From the NCBI RefSeq assembly GCF_000427465.1, contig NZ_ATYB01000009.1, positions 434,001-498,000 of the forward strand: DNA of 64,000 bases, given 5' to 3'. Below the pieces are notes generated by a model, which was not told the origin of the DNA, did no database searches, and saw only the letters and a list, made by a program, of their open reading frames with translations. A program made the position numbers and the translations under genes. The DNA is from Sinorhizobium arboris LMG 14919. Lineage in GTDB: Bacteria; Pseudomonadota; Alphaproteobacteria; Rhizobiales; Rhizobiaceae. Positions 51,319 through 59,889 of this stretch are shown here, piece after piece. Numbering within the stretch: the first letter of the stretch is position 1; each line of letters starts with the position of its first letter.

Positions 51319-52311
51319 ATGGACGTCTCGTTCCCCAAGACCGGTTTCCTCGCGCTCGTCTCGTTCGCGGCGTTCGCCGCTGGCCTGAGCCTCCATCCGG
51401 CGCGCGCGGAACTGCTCGCCCGAGTTCCTGCCGCGCGCGAGATGGCGGTTTGTGGCGACATATTGTTCGTCGGAACCAAGGGCTCCTCTGTCTATGCCGT
51501 GCCATTGTCCGGCGGCCGCACCCGGTGGGTCGCCTCAGGATTTTCCAATGCGAACGGCGTCGCTTGCTCACGCGGTCGACTGTTCGTGGCGTCAAGAAGC
51601 AGCATAACGGCGTTCGAGATCGGCCGCGGCGGCATCTTGAGCGGCAGACGCGATATTCGCCGCGACCTGCCGGAGTCGGGAGGGCACAGTTTTCGTTACA
51701 TCGCCGTTGGTCCGGATTCCCGGCTCTACGTCTCGCTGGGATCGCCCTGCAACATTTGCATTCCCCGCGGGCTGCAGGGGACGATCGTCAGCATGAAGCA
51801 GGACGGGTCCGACCTGCGCCGGGTGGCTTGGGGTGTGCGTAATTCGGTCGGCTTCGACTGGCGCGGCGGCACCTTGTTCTTTACTGACAACGGCGCCGAC
51901 AGAATGGGAGACGATGTCCCGCCCGACGAGTTGAATGCCCTTCGGCCAGGCGGCTTTTACGGCTTCCCCTATTTCGGGGGCCAGGTGCCGCTCGCCGGTT
52001 TCGAAGGCGCGACGCCGCCCGCGCGCCAAATTCCACCTGCGTTCAATTTTCAGGCGCATGTCGCAGCGCTCGGGATCCATTTCTTCCGCAGTCTGGGTGG
52101 CGATGCTCTGGTGGCCCAGCACGGCAGTTGGAACAGGTCGGTACCGGTCGGCTATCAGGTCGTGCGGGTTCGCTTCCGTGGCGGCCGCCCGATCTCCGCG
52201 AGCCCGTTCCTTAGAAACGTTGGCCGGCCGGTGGACGTCAAGGAAGCGCCGGACGGGTCCGTCCTCGTATCTGACGATGCCGGCGGAGCAATTCACATCT
52301 TCAGACGATAA
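51319..52311 (+). CDS. Exported sorbosone dehydrogenase-like beta-propeller protein
   Basis: This 330-residue protein has a signal peptide (residues 1-30, ARA box). The body is a beta-propeller of the glucose/sorbosone dehydrogenase family, with FSNANGVACSRGRLFVAS, GPDSRLYVSLGSPCNIC, GVRNSVGFDWRGGTLFFTDNGAD and APDGSVLVSDD. Family members often use PQQ to oxidise sugars in the periplasm, but no PQQ biosynthesis gene is in the window and cofactor binding cannot be confirmed. GGAGGGG precedes the ATG at 51319. A GTG at 51313 is possible. Confidence 0.78.
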   Translation: MDVSFPKTGFLALVSFAAFAAGLSLHPARAELLARVPAAREMAVCGDILFVGTKGSSVYAVPLSGGRTRWVASGFSNANGVACSRGRLFVASRSSITAFEIGRGGILSGRRDIRRDLPESGGHSFRYIAVGPDSRLYVSLGSPCNICIPRGLQGTIVSMKQDGSDLRRVAWGVRNSVGFDWRGGTLFFTDNGADRMGDDVPPDELNALRPGGFYGFPYFGGQVPLAGFEGATPPARQIPPAFNFQAHVAALGIHFFRSLGGDALVAQHGSWNRSVPVGYQVVRVRFRGGRPISASPFLRNVGRPVDVKEAPDGSVLVSDDAGGAIHIFRR

Positions 52312-52554
52312 CGTGCGAGACACGTCAGGAGGCTGATTGCCGAAGAATGTCACGCATTGAACTGCAGGGCCCCCCGCAACTGTGAGCAGCCTCACCAGCC
52401 AGGAGGCCACCCGCAGCGACAAAGATGAGGGCGAGGGGCGCGGCTGAACTTGGATCCTCCGATTGCGGGTCAAAACGCAAACTCGCGCGAGCGTTTGCTT
52501 CCTTGGTCACTCACCTTCTTTTACAATCATTTCCAGACACAGAGGAGTTCTGCC

Positions 52555-52746
52555 ATGAGCGAAGACGCGTTCAACATGTCGATCCGCAAGTTCCTGAAAG
52601 AAGTCGGTGTCACGTCGCAGAGAAAGATCGAGGAGACAGTGCGCAAAGGGCAGGTCGGCGGCGAGAAGCTGAAGGTACGCATGACGCTGACGGCTGATGG
52701 CACCAGCCTCGAGCATGTGGTGACGGGCGAGATCGAGCTCCCATAG
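52555..52746 (+). CDS. Small conserved protein (DUF6494-like)
   Basis: This 63-residue soluble protein has the pattern MSIRKFLKEVGVTSQRKIEE and then KVRMTLTADGTSLEHVVTGEI. It resembles a small family of unknown function common in proteobacteria. It has an excellent GAGGAG ribosome site. An in-frame upstream extension is possible but has no ribosome site. There is no partner gene on the same strand. Confidence 0.72.
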   Translation: MSEDAFNMSIRKFLKEVGVTSQRKIEETVRKGQVGGEKLKVRMTLTADGTSLEHVVTGEIELP

Positions 52747-52918
52747 TTCCGGCCATGGGCCTGCAAACCAGGGCTTTGCAGGTTATGAACCTCGCCTGAA
52801 ATGATTAGCTGCGAGGCTTCATTCGTTGGCACGGATCCCGCGCGGCGGCAGCAATCTCAGCGCGTCTCACGGGCTGACGCGTATGGCCGTCTAGCCATAG
52901 CATGTTCGATCCGACCGA

Positions 52919-53206
52919 TCATCCTTTCAGGAAGAGGAGCCGTTCATCAACGCGGCTCGGCGTGATTTCATGAATCTCTGCGCTCACCACACGCTTTGCC
53001 ACAAAAGGATCTTCCTGGATCAGCGCTTCAAGATCTTTCCGATCAATATTATGGGCGAGAAGGGTCCCGCCCGCATTTGGCTGGAGGCTGCCGGCAAGAA
53101 GAAATTTCCCGTTGTCGAAACCTCTTTTGATCCAGTCATTGTGTCCCTCGAGGAGTTGCGCTGCCTGCGCCTTGTTGTCCGAAAACCTGAGAAACACGAT
53201 AAACAT
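52919..53206 (-). CDS. YciI-family protein
   Basis: This 95-residue ferredoxin-like YciI-family protein opens with MFIVFLRFSDNKAQAAQLLEGH and has GKFLLAGSLQPN and EEDPF-type (here QEDPFVAKRVV) segments. The conserved His and Asp sit where the proposed active site lies in the family. The biochemical role is unsettled. It lies 84 nt downstream of the TetR gene on the same strand and is probably co-transcribed and controlled by it. Confidence 0.83.
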   Translation of the reverse strand: MFIVFLRFSDNKAQAAQLLEGHNDWIKRGFDNGKFLLAGSLQPNAGGTLLAHNIDRKDLEALIQEDPFVAKRVVSAEIHEITPSRVDERLLFLKG

Positions 53207-53290
53207 GAACGACTCCGCTTGTAGCTGTTGTGGATGAGAGCGAGGGGCGCGCCGCGCTATGACGCGTCGACACGTTTGTTCGGAAGCAGT

Positions 53291-53881
53291 CTATTCTCGA
53301 TCGGTTCCGGGGCCTTCGGCCACGATGCCGTTCAGCCAGTCCTTCATCTGATTAACCTCTCTCTGGACGAATTCCGGATCCTGGAAGGCATTGAAGAGGG
53401 TTGCGGCGCCCTGGCTGCGCGAGAGAAGATGCATGGCAAGCGCATCCGCATCGGCTTCTCGGCCGAGGTCCTCGAACTGACGGCGCAGCCACGTCCGGAA
53501 CAGCATGAACAAGCTGCTTGCCTCTGCCTGCGCCGCATGGTTTAGCTTCGCAAGCTCGCTCGTCAGCGTTCCGATCGGGCACCCATACAGCTTGATCTTA
53601 TCCCCATTCACTATCAGGATATCGATGAAGCTGGTGATCCGTTCCACCGGTGTCTTGCCGCCCATCTCCCATCGCTCCAGCATCGTCTTGCGATCAGCCA
53701 GGCGCTTCTGGATCACTGCTTCCAGAATGTCGTCCTTCGTCTTGAAGTGATGATAGAAGTTGCCACGCGAGATCCTCACGAGTTGCGCGATGTCTGCAAA
53801 GGATGTGTGCTCATATCCCCTGCGATAGAACAGATCGTCCGCTGCGCCGACAATCTCCTCGCGTGTCGCTCGATTTCCCAT
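53291..53881 (-). CDS. TetR/AcrR-family regulator
   Basis: This 196-residue regulator has an N-terminal helix-turn-helix (REEIVGAADDLFYRRGYEHTSFADIAQLVRISRGNFYHHF region, residues 7-46; key GYEHTSF and GNFYHHF) and a helical effector domain. The ATG at 53881 is preferred over an upstream extension. Two strong operators lie upstream, 26 bp apart centre to centre, implying autorepression. Together with the YciI gene it may respond to a reactive or toxic small molecule, but no target enzyme or pump is adjacent. Confidence 0.87.
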   Translation of the reverse strand: MGNRATREEIVGAADDLFYRRGYEHTSFADIAQLVRISRGNFYHHFKTKDDILEAVIQKRLADRKTMLERWEMGGKTPVERITSFIDILIVNGDKIKLYGCPIGTLTSELAKLNHAAQAEASSLFMLFRTWLRRQFEDLGREADADALAMHLLSRSQGAATLFNAFQDPEFVQREVNQMKDWLNGIVAEGPGTDRE

Positions 53882-53971
53882 CGCGTTGCTTCTCCGTCGG
53901 GCTTCCGGCGCTTTAAGCAGCAAAGGCTTCTCCGTCGGTGAAGAACGGATAATCAGTGCATCCGGAGTGAA

Positions 53972-54017
53972 TTAGGTCATTTGTCCTAACGCGAGGATTA
54001 GGTCAATTGTCCTAATC
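53972..54017. promoter_or_regulatory. Tandem TetR operators
   Basis: TTAGGTCATTTGTCCTAA (53972-53989) and TTAGGTCAATTGTCCTAA (53999-54016, flanked by A and T to give a longer dyad) differ by one base and are spaced 26 bp apart. Each is an imperfect palindrome with TTAGG/CCTAA arms. They lie upstream of the TetR gene. The 184 nt to their right show no gene. Confidence 0.7.
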
Positions 54018-54201
54018 AGTCAATACCCTTGGCGGTGCGCGCTGCAATGAACCTAGGGAGACTTTGGCGACACTCCGGCCGTCGACAACCAACACGAGCC
54101 TGCCGGCTGTCCTGCGCATCGGCTAGTCAGCAATGACCGATGCCGCCGTTAGCCACTGAAGCAGTTGACGGCTACAAAATTGTCGACAACGGGAGTGTGA
54201 T

Positions 54202-54927
54202 CTAAGCACAGACCTTGGGGCCGACCGGGGTCTTGGTCCGCGGATAGGCATAAGTGTTGACCTTGGAAGTCGTATATCCCGCGCCAACAAGTGCTTCCGC
54301 CATTTTGACCGCCGCAGTCACTCCATCGATCACCGGCACGCCTGTCGCCTCCTTGAGGCGGCCGCACAGGGACGACATTCCCGCACAACCAAGTACGATC
54401 GCTTCGGCACCATCCTCTGCCTTGGCAATCTCGATTTCCTTGAGCAACAGCCGCTCGGCCCTTTGCGGATCCTGCTCGAGGGCAAGTACTGGAAGATCGA
54501 TAGCACGGACTTTGCGGCAATGACGCTCCGCGCCGTAATCACTGACCAGATCCTCAATGATCGGAACCGAGCGCGGGAGGGTCGTTATGACGGAGAAGCG
54601 GCGGCTGATCGTCATCGCCACCTGCACTGCAGCCTGGCAAATGCCGATCACGGGGCCTTTGGCGACTTCGCGTGCGGCGTGCAGTCCGGGATCGTCGAAG
54701 CAGGCCACGACATAGGCGTCGACCCCTTGCGCCTCGCCTTCGCGGATTTCCGCCAGCATACCCGGTACCGCCATGGCTTCATCGGCGCCGCCTTCAATAC
54801 TGAGCGGCGTATTTGTCGGATTGGAAGCAGAGACGTGAGTGTGGGCATGTTTGACCAGCAGCGCGCTTTCGAGTGCTTGCGCGGTCATGGAAGCTGTGGA
54901 ATTGGGATTGATAAGGTGAATATGCAT
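54202..54927 (-). CDS. Asp/Glu/hydantoin racemase-family protein
   Basis: This 241-residue racemase has two cysteines in the expected places, VVACFDDP (C76) and VLGCAGM (C181), and the N-terminal HLINPNSTASMT pattern of hydantoin racemases. The two-cysteine acid/base mechanism would racemise 5-substituted hydantoins or related compounds. GGGAG lies upstream of the ATG. It follows the flavin-reductase gene by 30 nt, so the pair is an operon, divergent from a GntR regulator. Confidence 0.86.
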   Translation of the reverse strand: MHIHLINPNSTASMTAQALESALLVKHAHTHVSASNPTNTPLSIEGGADEAMAVPGMLAEIREGEAQGVDAYVVACFDDPGLHAAREVAKGPVIGICQAAVQVAMTISRRFSVITTLPRSVPIIEDLVSDYGAERHCRKVRAIDLPVLALEQDPQRAERLLLKEIEIAKAEDGAEAIVLGCAGMSSLCGRLKEATGVPVIDGVTAAVKMAEALVGAGYTTSKVNTYAYPRTKTPVGPKVCA

Positions 54928-54957
54928 GGTGAAACTCCCGGTTGCCTTCGTTAAGGC

Positions 54958-55584
54958 CTATTTCTTCGGCTTCACGAAATCGGCGATCGGAGGGGGCTTC
55001 AAAACGAATTGGCGGTCTGACGTGATATAATTGTCGGCATGAAGCCGGGCGATTGGCTGATAATGTTCCGGGTTCACGTAATGACCCTCGGCATCGAGGC
55101 AATCGCGGCGCACATGCATGTGCACCACCTCGCCCAGCACCAGCGTACGGCGAGGATAATCGATCAGGCGTTCGACCCGGCATTCGAAGATGCACGGTGC
55201 TTCCTCGGCATAGGCAACATCGATCTTGCGGCACCGGGCGGCTTTCAATCCGGCCATGTCCAGTTCATCGACCTCGCTGTCGAAGCCAAGCCCACAGATC
55301 AACATCTGTCGCGACAGCGCCATATCGACCATGCTGATGGCGAATTCGCCGGAACGGCGAATATTGACCATCGTGTCCTTTGGCTCGCCGTTCAAACGCG
55401 GCTGGATGCCGAGGACGACGATCGCCGGGTCGTGTGAAAATACGTTGAAAAAGCTCATCGGCGCAGCATTGCTATGCCTGCTCTCGGAGCGGGTCGTCAC
55501 GAGCGCGATCGGGCGCGGGCCGATGAAATTCGTCAGAAGCCTATAGCGGCTTTGCGGCTCAATCTCTTCAAAGTCGAATTCCAT
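54958..55584 (-). CDS. Flavin reductase-like FMN-binding protein
   Basis: This 208-residue split-barrel FMN protein has the family pattern RYRLLTNFIGPRPIALVTTRS, SNAAPMSFFNVFSHDPAIVVLG and TLVLGEVVHMHV. Such proteins reduce flavin for a partner oxygenase or act alone on small aromatics. No oxygenase gene is adjacent, so it may act in reductive steps or supply flavin elsewhere. It is first in the two-gene leftward operon with the hydantoin racemase. Confidence 0.83.
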   Translation of the reverse strand: MEFDFEEIEPQSRYRLLTNFIGPRPIALVTTRSESRHSNAAPMSFFNVFSHDPAIVVLGIQPRLNGEPKDTMVNIRRSGEFAISMVDMALSRQMLICGLGFDSEVDELDMAGLKAARCRKIDVAYAEEAPCIFECRVERLIDYPRRTLVLGEVVHMHVRRDCLDAEGHYVNPEHYQPIARLHADNYITSDRQFVLKPPPIADFVKPKK

Positions 55585-55611
55585 CGCGGTTCCAAAATGT
55601 CGAACTTATAA

Positions 55612-55640
55612 TCTACAATAACGTTTCATATTGTAGACAA
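55612..55640. promoter_or_regulatory. Inverted-repeat GntR operator
   Basis: TCTACAATA (55612-55620) and TATTGTAGA (55629-55637) are perfect 9-bp arms with an 8-bp spacer. The right arm runs into TTGTAGACAA (55631-55640), one base from the FCD consensus TTGTATACAA. It sits between the divergent flavin-reductase and GntR genes. Confidence 0.6.
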
Positions 55641-55717
55641 TATTGCAAGCCATTTGAATCCGCGAGTTGACTTTTTCACGCGCTTGGCGATTGTCTGCTT
55701 CAGAAGGAGAACAGAGT

Positions 55718-56395
55718 ATGAGCGAACAAGCCGCGATGTCGGTCGAGCAGATAGTCGAAAGGGTATGGCTTTCCATCGCTGAACGGCGATTGCGTCCTGG
55801 CGTGCAGCTCAAAGAAGAACAACTGGCCTCGATTTTTCACGTTAGTCGCGCACGTATTCGTCAGGCACTGACTGTTCTCGCACGCGACGGACTTGTGACG
55901 ATTATTCCCAATCGCGGCGCCTTTGTTTGCAAGCCATCCGTGGAGGAGGCCCGTGATGTCTTCTTCGTTCGTCAGGCGGTGGAACGATGCATCGTGGAGC
56001 GTCTTTGCACTTCGATGTCGAAGGACGGCGCGAAGCGGCTTCGCGATCATGTCAGGAAGGAGCGGATCGCCAATTCCGAAGACAGCACCACAGATATCAT
56101 CAAGCTTTCCGGCGGCTTCCATCTTTTGCTGGCCGAACTGACCGAATCGGATTTCCTGTTCACGACAATGCGCGACCTCATCGCTCGCAGTTCGCTGATT
56201 ACCGCCGTCTACCGAAACACGACCCGCTTCAATTGTGGCCCGGACGAGCATGACGACATCGTCAAGGCGATTTCGGCCAAAGAGGCCAAAAAAGCCGTAC
56301 ATCTTATGGCGCATCACCTCGAGCATGTGGAATCCGAGCTGGATTTGAGCGAGATACGCGACTTTTCGCACGATCTGCGCGCCGCACTGGCATGA
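55718..56395 (+). CDS. GntR-family regulator, FCD type
   Basis: This 225-residue regulator has a winged helix (LKEEQLASIFHVSRARIRQALTVL, about residues 29-52) and an FCD domain (VRQAVERCIVERLC, LSGGFHLLLAELT, EHDDIVKAISAKE). AAGGAGA precedes the ATG. It is divergent from the flavin reductase/hydantoin racemase operon and convergent with the transporter operon. The inverted repeat between it and the flavin reductase is its likely site, and the transporter operon may be a further target. Confidence 0.88.
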   Translation: MSEQAAMSVEQIVERVWLSIAERRLRPGVQLKEEQLASIFHVSRARIRQALTVLARDGLVTIIPNRGAFVCKPSVEEARDVFFVRQAVERCIVERLCTSMSKDGAKRLRDHVRKERIANSEDSTTDIIKLSGGFHLLLAELTESDFLFTTMRDLIARSSLITAVYRNTTRFNCGPDEHDDIVKAISAKEAKKAVHLMAHHLEHVESELDLSEIRDFSHDLRAALA

Positions 56396-56396
56396 C

Positions 56397-56429
56397 AGGG
56401 CCGGAAGCCGGCAACCGGCTTCCGGCCCT
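56397..56429. terminator. Strong bidirectional terminator hairpin
   Basis: A perfect 15-bp stem runs from 56397-56411 (AGGGCCGGAAGCCGG) to 56415-56429 with a 3-nt loop, between convergent genes. It serves the GntR gene on one strand and the transporter operon on the other. Confidence 0.75.
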
Positions 56430-56433
56430 ATGG

Positions 56434-57423
56434 TCAGCTTTTCGCTATCCCGTCTTCGACCAGATGGCAGGCCACACGGGTTCCGTTGCGCAGGACCTGT
56501 ACCTTCGGTACTTCCTTGGAGCACCGCGCCACCGCCACCGGGCAGCGCGGGTGGAACGCGCAGCCGGAAGGTGGCTTCAGCGGGCTCGGCACTTCGCCGC
56601 TGGCAGGTTCGCGGCTGCGGTTCGGCGCCTCAATGTTCGGGATCGTCTGAAGCAGGAGCTGCGTGTAGGGATGGCGCGGCCGCGCGAACAGCTGTTCGGT
56701 GTCGCCTTCCTCCACAATGCGGCCGAGATACATCACCGCGATGCGGTCCGACATTTGACGAACGACGCTCAAATCGTGGCTGATGAAGAGATAGGTCAGC
56801 CCCAGCTCGTCCTGCAAACGGCGCATCAGGTTGAGCACCTGCGCCTGTACCGATACGTCGAGCGCCGAGGTCGGCTCGTCGCAGACCAGAAATTCCGGTT
56901 CGCTCGCCAGCGCGCGTGCGATCGAGATACGCTGGCGCTGACCACCCGAGAATTCATGCGGGAACTTCTCGCCGTCGGATGGCGAAAGCCCGACAATGCC
57001 CAGAAGCTCTTCGACGCGCTCCGTCACTTCGGCCGCGGTCTTGCGCAGCTTCAGTTCACGAAGCGGTTCGGCAATGATGTTCTTCACCCGCCAGCGCGGA
57101 TTGAGCGAGGCGTATGGGTCCTGAAAGATCATCTGCGCCGACAGGGGCGCGCCGCTCTTGCCCGGCGCGAAGCGCATTTCGCCGCTCGTCGGACGATGAA
57201 GACCGGTGACGAGGCGCGCAACGGTGGATTTTCCGCAGCCGCTCTCGCCGACGATGCTGAGACATCCGCCGGCGGGCACCGTGAAGCTGATGTCGTTCAC
57301 GGCCTGAAGATACTGCCGTGGCTTGCGCTCCACCACCCGGTTGAGCCAGGGAGCGGACACATCGAAAGTCTTGATCAGCCGGTCAACGGTTAGAGCCGGA
57401 GCTCTTGGCAGCGGTTTCGTCAT
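56434..57423 (-). CDS. Dipeptide-type ABC ATPase, DppF-like
   Basis: This 329-residue ATPase has Walker [11 protein letters not shown]-loop [14 protein letters not shown], an EFSGGQRQR signature, and Walker B FLVCDEPTSALD. The C-terminal RHPYTQLLLQTIP and the FHPRCPVAVARCSKEVP segment are typical of oligopeptide ATPases. It is the last gene of the leftward operon. The start overlaps the DppD-like stop (ATGA). Confidence 0.91.
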   Translation of the reverse strand: MTKPLPRAPALTVDRLIKTFDVSAPWLNRVVERKPRQYLQAVNDISFTVPAGGCLSIVGESGCGKSTVARLVTGLHRPTSGEMRFAPGKSGAPLSAQMIFQDPYASLNPRWRVKNIIAEPLRELKLRKTAAEVTERVEELLGIVGLSPSDGEKFPHEFSGGQRQRISIARALASEPEFLVCDEPTSALDVSVQAQVLNLMRRLQDELGLTYLFISHDLSVVRQMSDRIAVMYLGRIVEEGDTEQLFARPRHPYTQLLLQTIPNIEAPNRSREPASGEVPSPLKPPSGCAFHPRCPVAVARCSKEVPKVQVLRNGTRVACHLVEDGIAKS

Positions 57424-58403
57424 GCGGTGCCTCCTGCGTTCAGCCAGCAGGCGCTTGCACTCTGGCCGGCAAAAATGAGTTCCGGGCGTTCGCGCAGGCA
57501 GCGCGCGCCAGCCATCTTACAGCGCGGGTTGAAGGCGCAGCCGTCGGGTATCGCGTCCAGACGCGGCATGGAGCCATCGATCTGGTTGAGCTTCTCGACT
57601 CTCGCGCCCAGCGACGGAATCGAAGCCATCAGACCCTGCGTATAGGGATGGCGCGGCTGGTGCAGCACCTGCTCGACGGGCCCGATCTCGATCAGCCGCC
57701 CGGCATACATGACCGCGATGCGGTCGGCAGCTTCCGCGATCACGCCCATGTCGTGCGTGACGAGCATGACGGCGGTCTGCTTCTCCTTGCACAGTTTGCG
57801 CAGGAGCGAGATGATCTGCGCCTGGATCGACACGTCGAGCGCCGTGGTCGGTTCGTCGGCGATGATGAGTTTCGGCGATGCCGCAAGCGCAAGCGCGATC
57901 ACGACACGCTGGCGCATGCCGCCCGAGAACTGATGCGGATACTGGTTGACCCGCTCTTCCGGCGACGGGATGCCGACATCGCGCAGCAATTGCACGGCGC
58001 GGGCGCGGGCTTCGGCCTTGCCGAGACCGAGATGCCGGCGAATGGTTTCGACGAGTTGCGCGCCAACCGTGAACAGCGGATTGAGCGAGGTAAGCGGGTC
58101 CTGGAAAATCGCACCGATCTCGCGACCGCGGATTTTTTCCATGGCCCGGTCATCGAGCATATCGATGCGGCTCTTGCCGAGCCAGACCTCGCCGCCGGCG
58201 ATATGGCCCGGCGCTTCGAGCAGGCCCAGTATGGCGAGCCCGGTCATGGACTTGCCCGCACCGGATTCACCCACGACGCCGAGAATTTCCCCCTGCTGAA
58301 TCGAGAGGCTGACATCCGACAGCGCGGTTACCGTGCCGCGGCGGCCCGGAAAATCCACACGCAGATTGCGAACTTCAACGACTGGTTCCTGTGCGTCAAC
58401 CAT
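57420..58403 (-). CDS. Dipeptide-type ABC ATPase, DppD-like
   Basis: This 327-residue ATPase has Walker A GESGAGKSM, IFQDPLTSLNPLF, an QFSGGMRQR signature and Walker [13 protein letters not shown]. The cysteine-containing tail FNPRCKMAGARCLRERPE recalls the iron-sulfur region of DppD, though the full four-cysteine pattern is only partly visible. It overlaps the amidohydrolase stop by 8 nt and the DppF-like start by ATGA. Confidence 0.91.
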   Translation of the reverse strand: MVDAQEPVVEVRNLRVDFPGRRGTVTALSDVSLSIQQGEILGVVGESGAGKSMTGLAILGLLEAPGHIAGGEVWLGKSRIDMLDDRAMEKIRGREIGAIFQDPLTSLNPLFTVGAQLVETIRRHLGLGKAEARARAVQLLRDVGIPSPEERVNQYPHQFSGGMRQRVVIALALAASPKLIIADEPTTALDVSIQAQIISLLRKLCKEKQTAVMLVTHDMGVIAEAADRIAVMYAGRLIEIGPVEQVLHQPRHPYTQGLMASIPSLGARVEKLNQIDGSMPRLDAIPDGCAFNPRCKMAGARCLRERPELIFAGQSASACWLNAGGTA

Positions 58404-59889
58404 TTGCGTCCCCCTCTATCGGATAGCTGGGCGGGAAGATTTCAGCGACCGGAGGATTGTTCCAGCTTCGCTCGGGATATTTGGCGATCAGCCCGTCATA
58501 CTGGGCCTGCGCCCGCATGCGCGCCTTGTGCATGTCGAAGCCGGCCAGCTGTCGGTCCAGCATGGAGACGCGGCCGTCGACGAAGACCGCATGCGTGATC
58601 TTGCCCGAACCCCCGGTGACGATCGTGGTGATCGGATCGATGGACGGAGCCATGACGGTGTCATCGAGGCGGAAGACGGCGATATCCGCACGCGCCCCCG
58701 GTGACAGATGGCCGAGATCGGAACGGCCCAGCGCCTTCGCGCCGCCGATAGTCGCGGCATCGAACAGATCGGCCGAACGCAGACGGTCCGGTACGCCATC
58801 GGCGATGCGGCCCGTAATAAGGCCCGCCAGGAGGTTCATCAGCATGTCGGGCGGTGTCGTGTCCGTGCCCATGGCAATATTGATCCCGCGCCGGACGCAG
58901 GCGGAGAAGGAGTTGAGGATCGAGCCGCCACGGCCCGAAACCAGCGGACAATGGACGACGGAAACGCCGTTCGCCGCGTAAAGGCCGAGATCCTCATCCG
59001 TGGCGTTGGTGGCATGGGGCGCGATGAGGCGGTCGCTCAGCAGACCGTGCTTCGCAAGCCAGACCGGAGCGGTCGAGCCGTGCAGCATCCGCACCGTGTC
59101 GACTTCCATCGCGCCCTGTGCCATGTGCAGCCGGAATTTGCAGCCGAGATCACGTGCGGCGGCATCGGTGCGCTGCAAAAGCCTGACCGTCGAGGTTTCG
59201 ACACGGTCCGGCGCCAGCATGCCGCGCACCAGATCGCCGTGGCTGCCGTTCTGGCGTTCAATAAAGGCAATGGCGTCGTTCAGACCCTGAAAACCGCGCT
59301 CCTCATCGAAGACAGGCACCATCTTGCCCGGTGCTTCGAGCACCATGCCGCCCGAACGGTAGGCGGGGCTGAGATAGACACGCAAGCCCAGTTCGCCCGC
59401 GGCCTGCGCAGCGGCATCGAATTCGGTGACCGTTTCGCCCCATTCACGGTAAAACAACGAGGCGATGGGAGCGGCGGTGGTGATGCCGTTCAGCAAAAGC
59501 TGGCCGAAGGCGAACCGCTTCTGGAAGGCCAGTTCCTCCGCTGTGTACATCTCATAAGGACCGGCTTCGACATAGGAGCGCGGCCAGACGCGGCCCTTGG
59601 CCCAACCGGGATGGCTGTCAATGCCGAGGATGGTGGTATCGAGATCCGACAAAGCATCGAGATCGATCAGGCCGGGGCTGATCAGTGCATTGCCGAAGTC
59701 GATGCGACGGGCCACTTCGCCGGGGAAACGATGCCCGACGAAAAGAATCTCGCCGTTCTCGAAGACGACTTCGCCGTTGCGGAGAAGCCGGTGACTCCCG
59801 TCTCGATGTCCGACCACCCAGCCGGCGGTGATCAGTGTGCGTCCTTCCGGCCGGCGGCCGAGCGGAAGAGTGCCGAAAACTTCGCTCAT
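58396..59889 (-). CDS. Amidohydrolase lacking the usual HxH motif
   Basis: This 497-residue amidohydrolase of the ATZ/TRZ (chlorohydrolase) type keeps the later metal-site segments (FRLHMAQGA, APHATN, VHCPLVSGRGG, MGTDTTPPDM) and the GLITGRIADGV-type tail. The first strand reads PGLIDLDALSDLD where HxH normally sits, so both early metal histidines are replaced. It may use a single-metal site or a different ligand set. It is in the operon between a CodA-like enzyme and the ABC ATPases, and the TGATG overlap with the upstream gene supports co-translation. Confidence 0.8.
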   Translation of the reverse strand: MSEVFGTLPLGRRPEGRTLITAGWVVGHRDGSHRLLRNGEVVFENGEILFVGHRFPGEVARRIDFGNALISPGLIDLDALSDLDTTILGIDSHPGWAKGRVWPRSYVEAGPYEMYTAEELAFQKRFAFGQLLLNGITTAAPIASLFYREWGETVTEFDAAAQAAGELGLRVYLSPAYRSGGMVLEAPGKMVPVFDEERGFQGLNDAIAFIERQNGSHGDLVRGMLAPDRVETSTVRLLQRTDAAARDLGCKFRLHMAQGAMEVDTVRMLHGSTAPVWLAKHGLLSDRLIAPHATNATDEDLGLYAANGVSVVHCPLVSGRGGSILNSFSACVRRGINIAMGTDTTPPDMLMNLLAGLITGRIADGVPDRLRSADLFDAATIGGAKALGRSDLGHLSPGARADIAVFRLDDTVMAPSIDPITTIVTGGSGKITHAVFVDGRVSMLDRQLAGFDMHKARMRAQAQYDGLIAKYPERSWNNPPVAEIFPPSYPIEGDANG

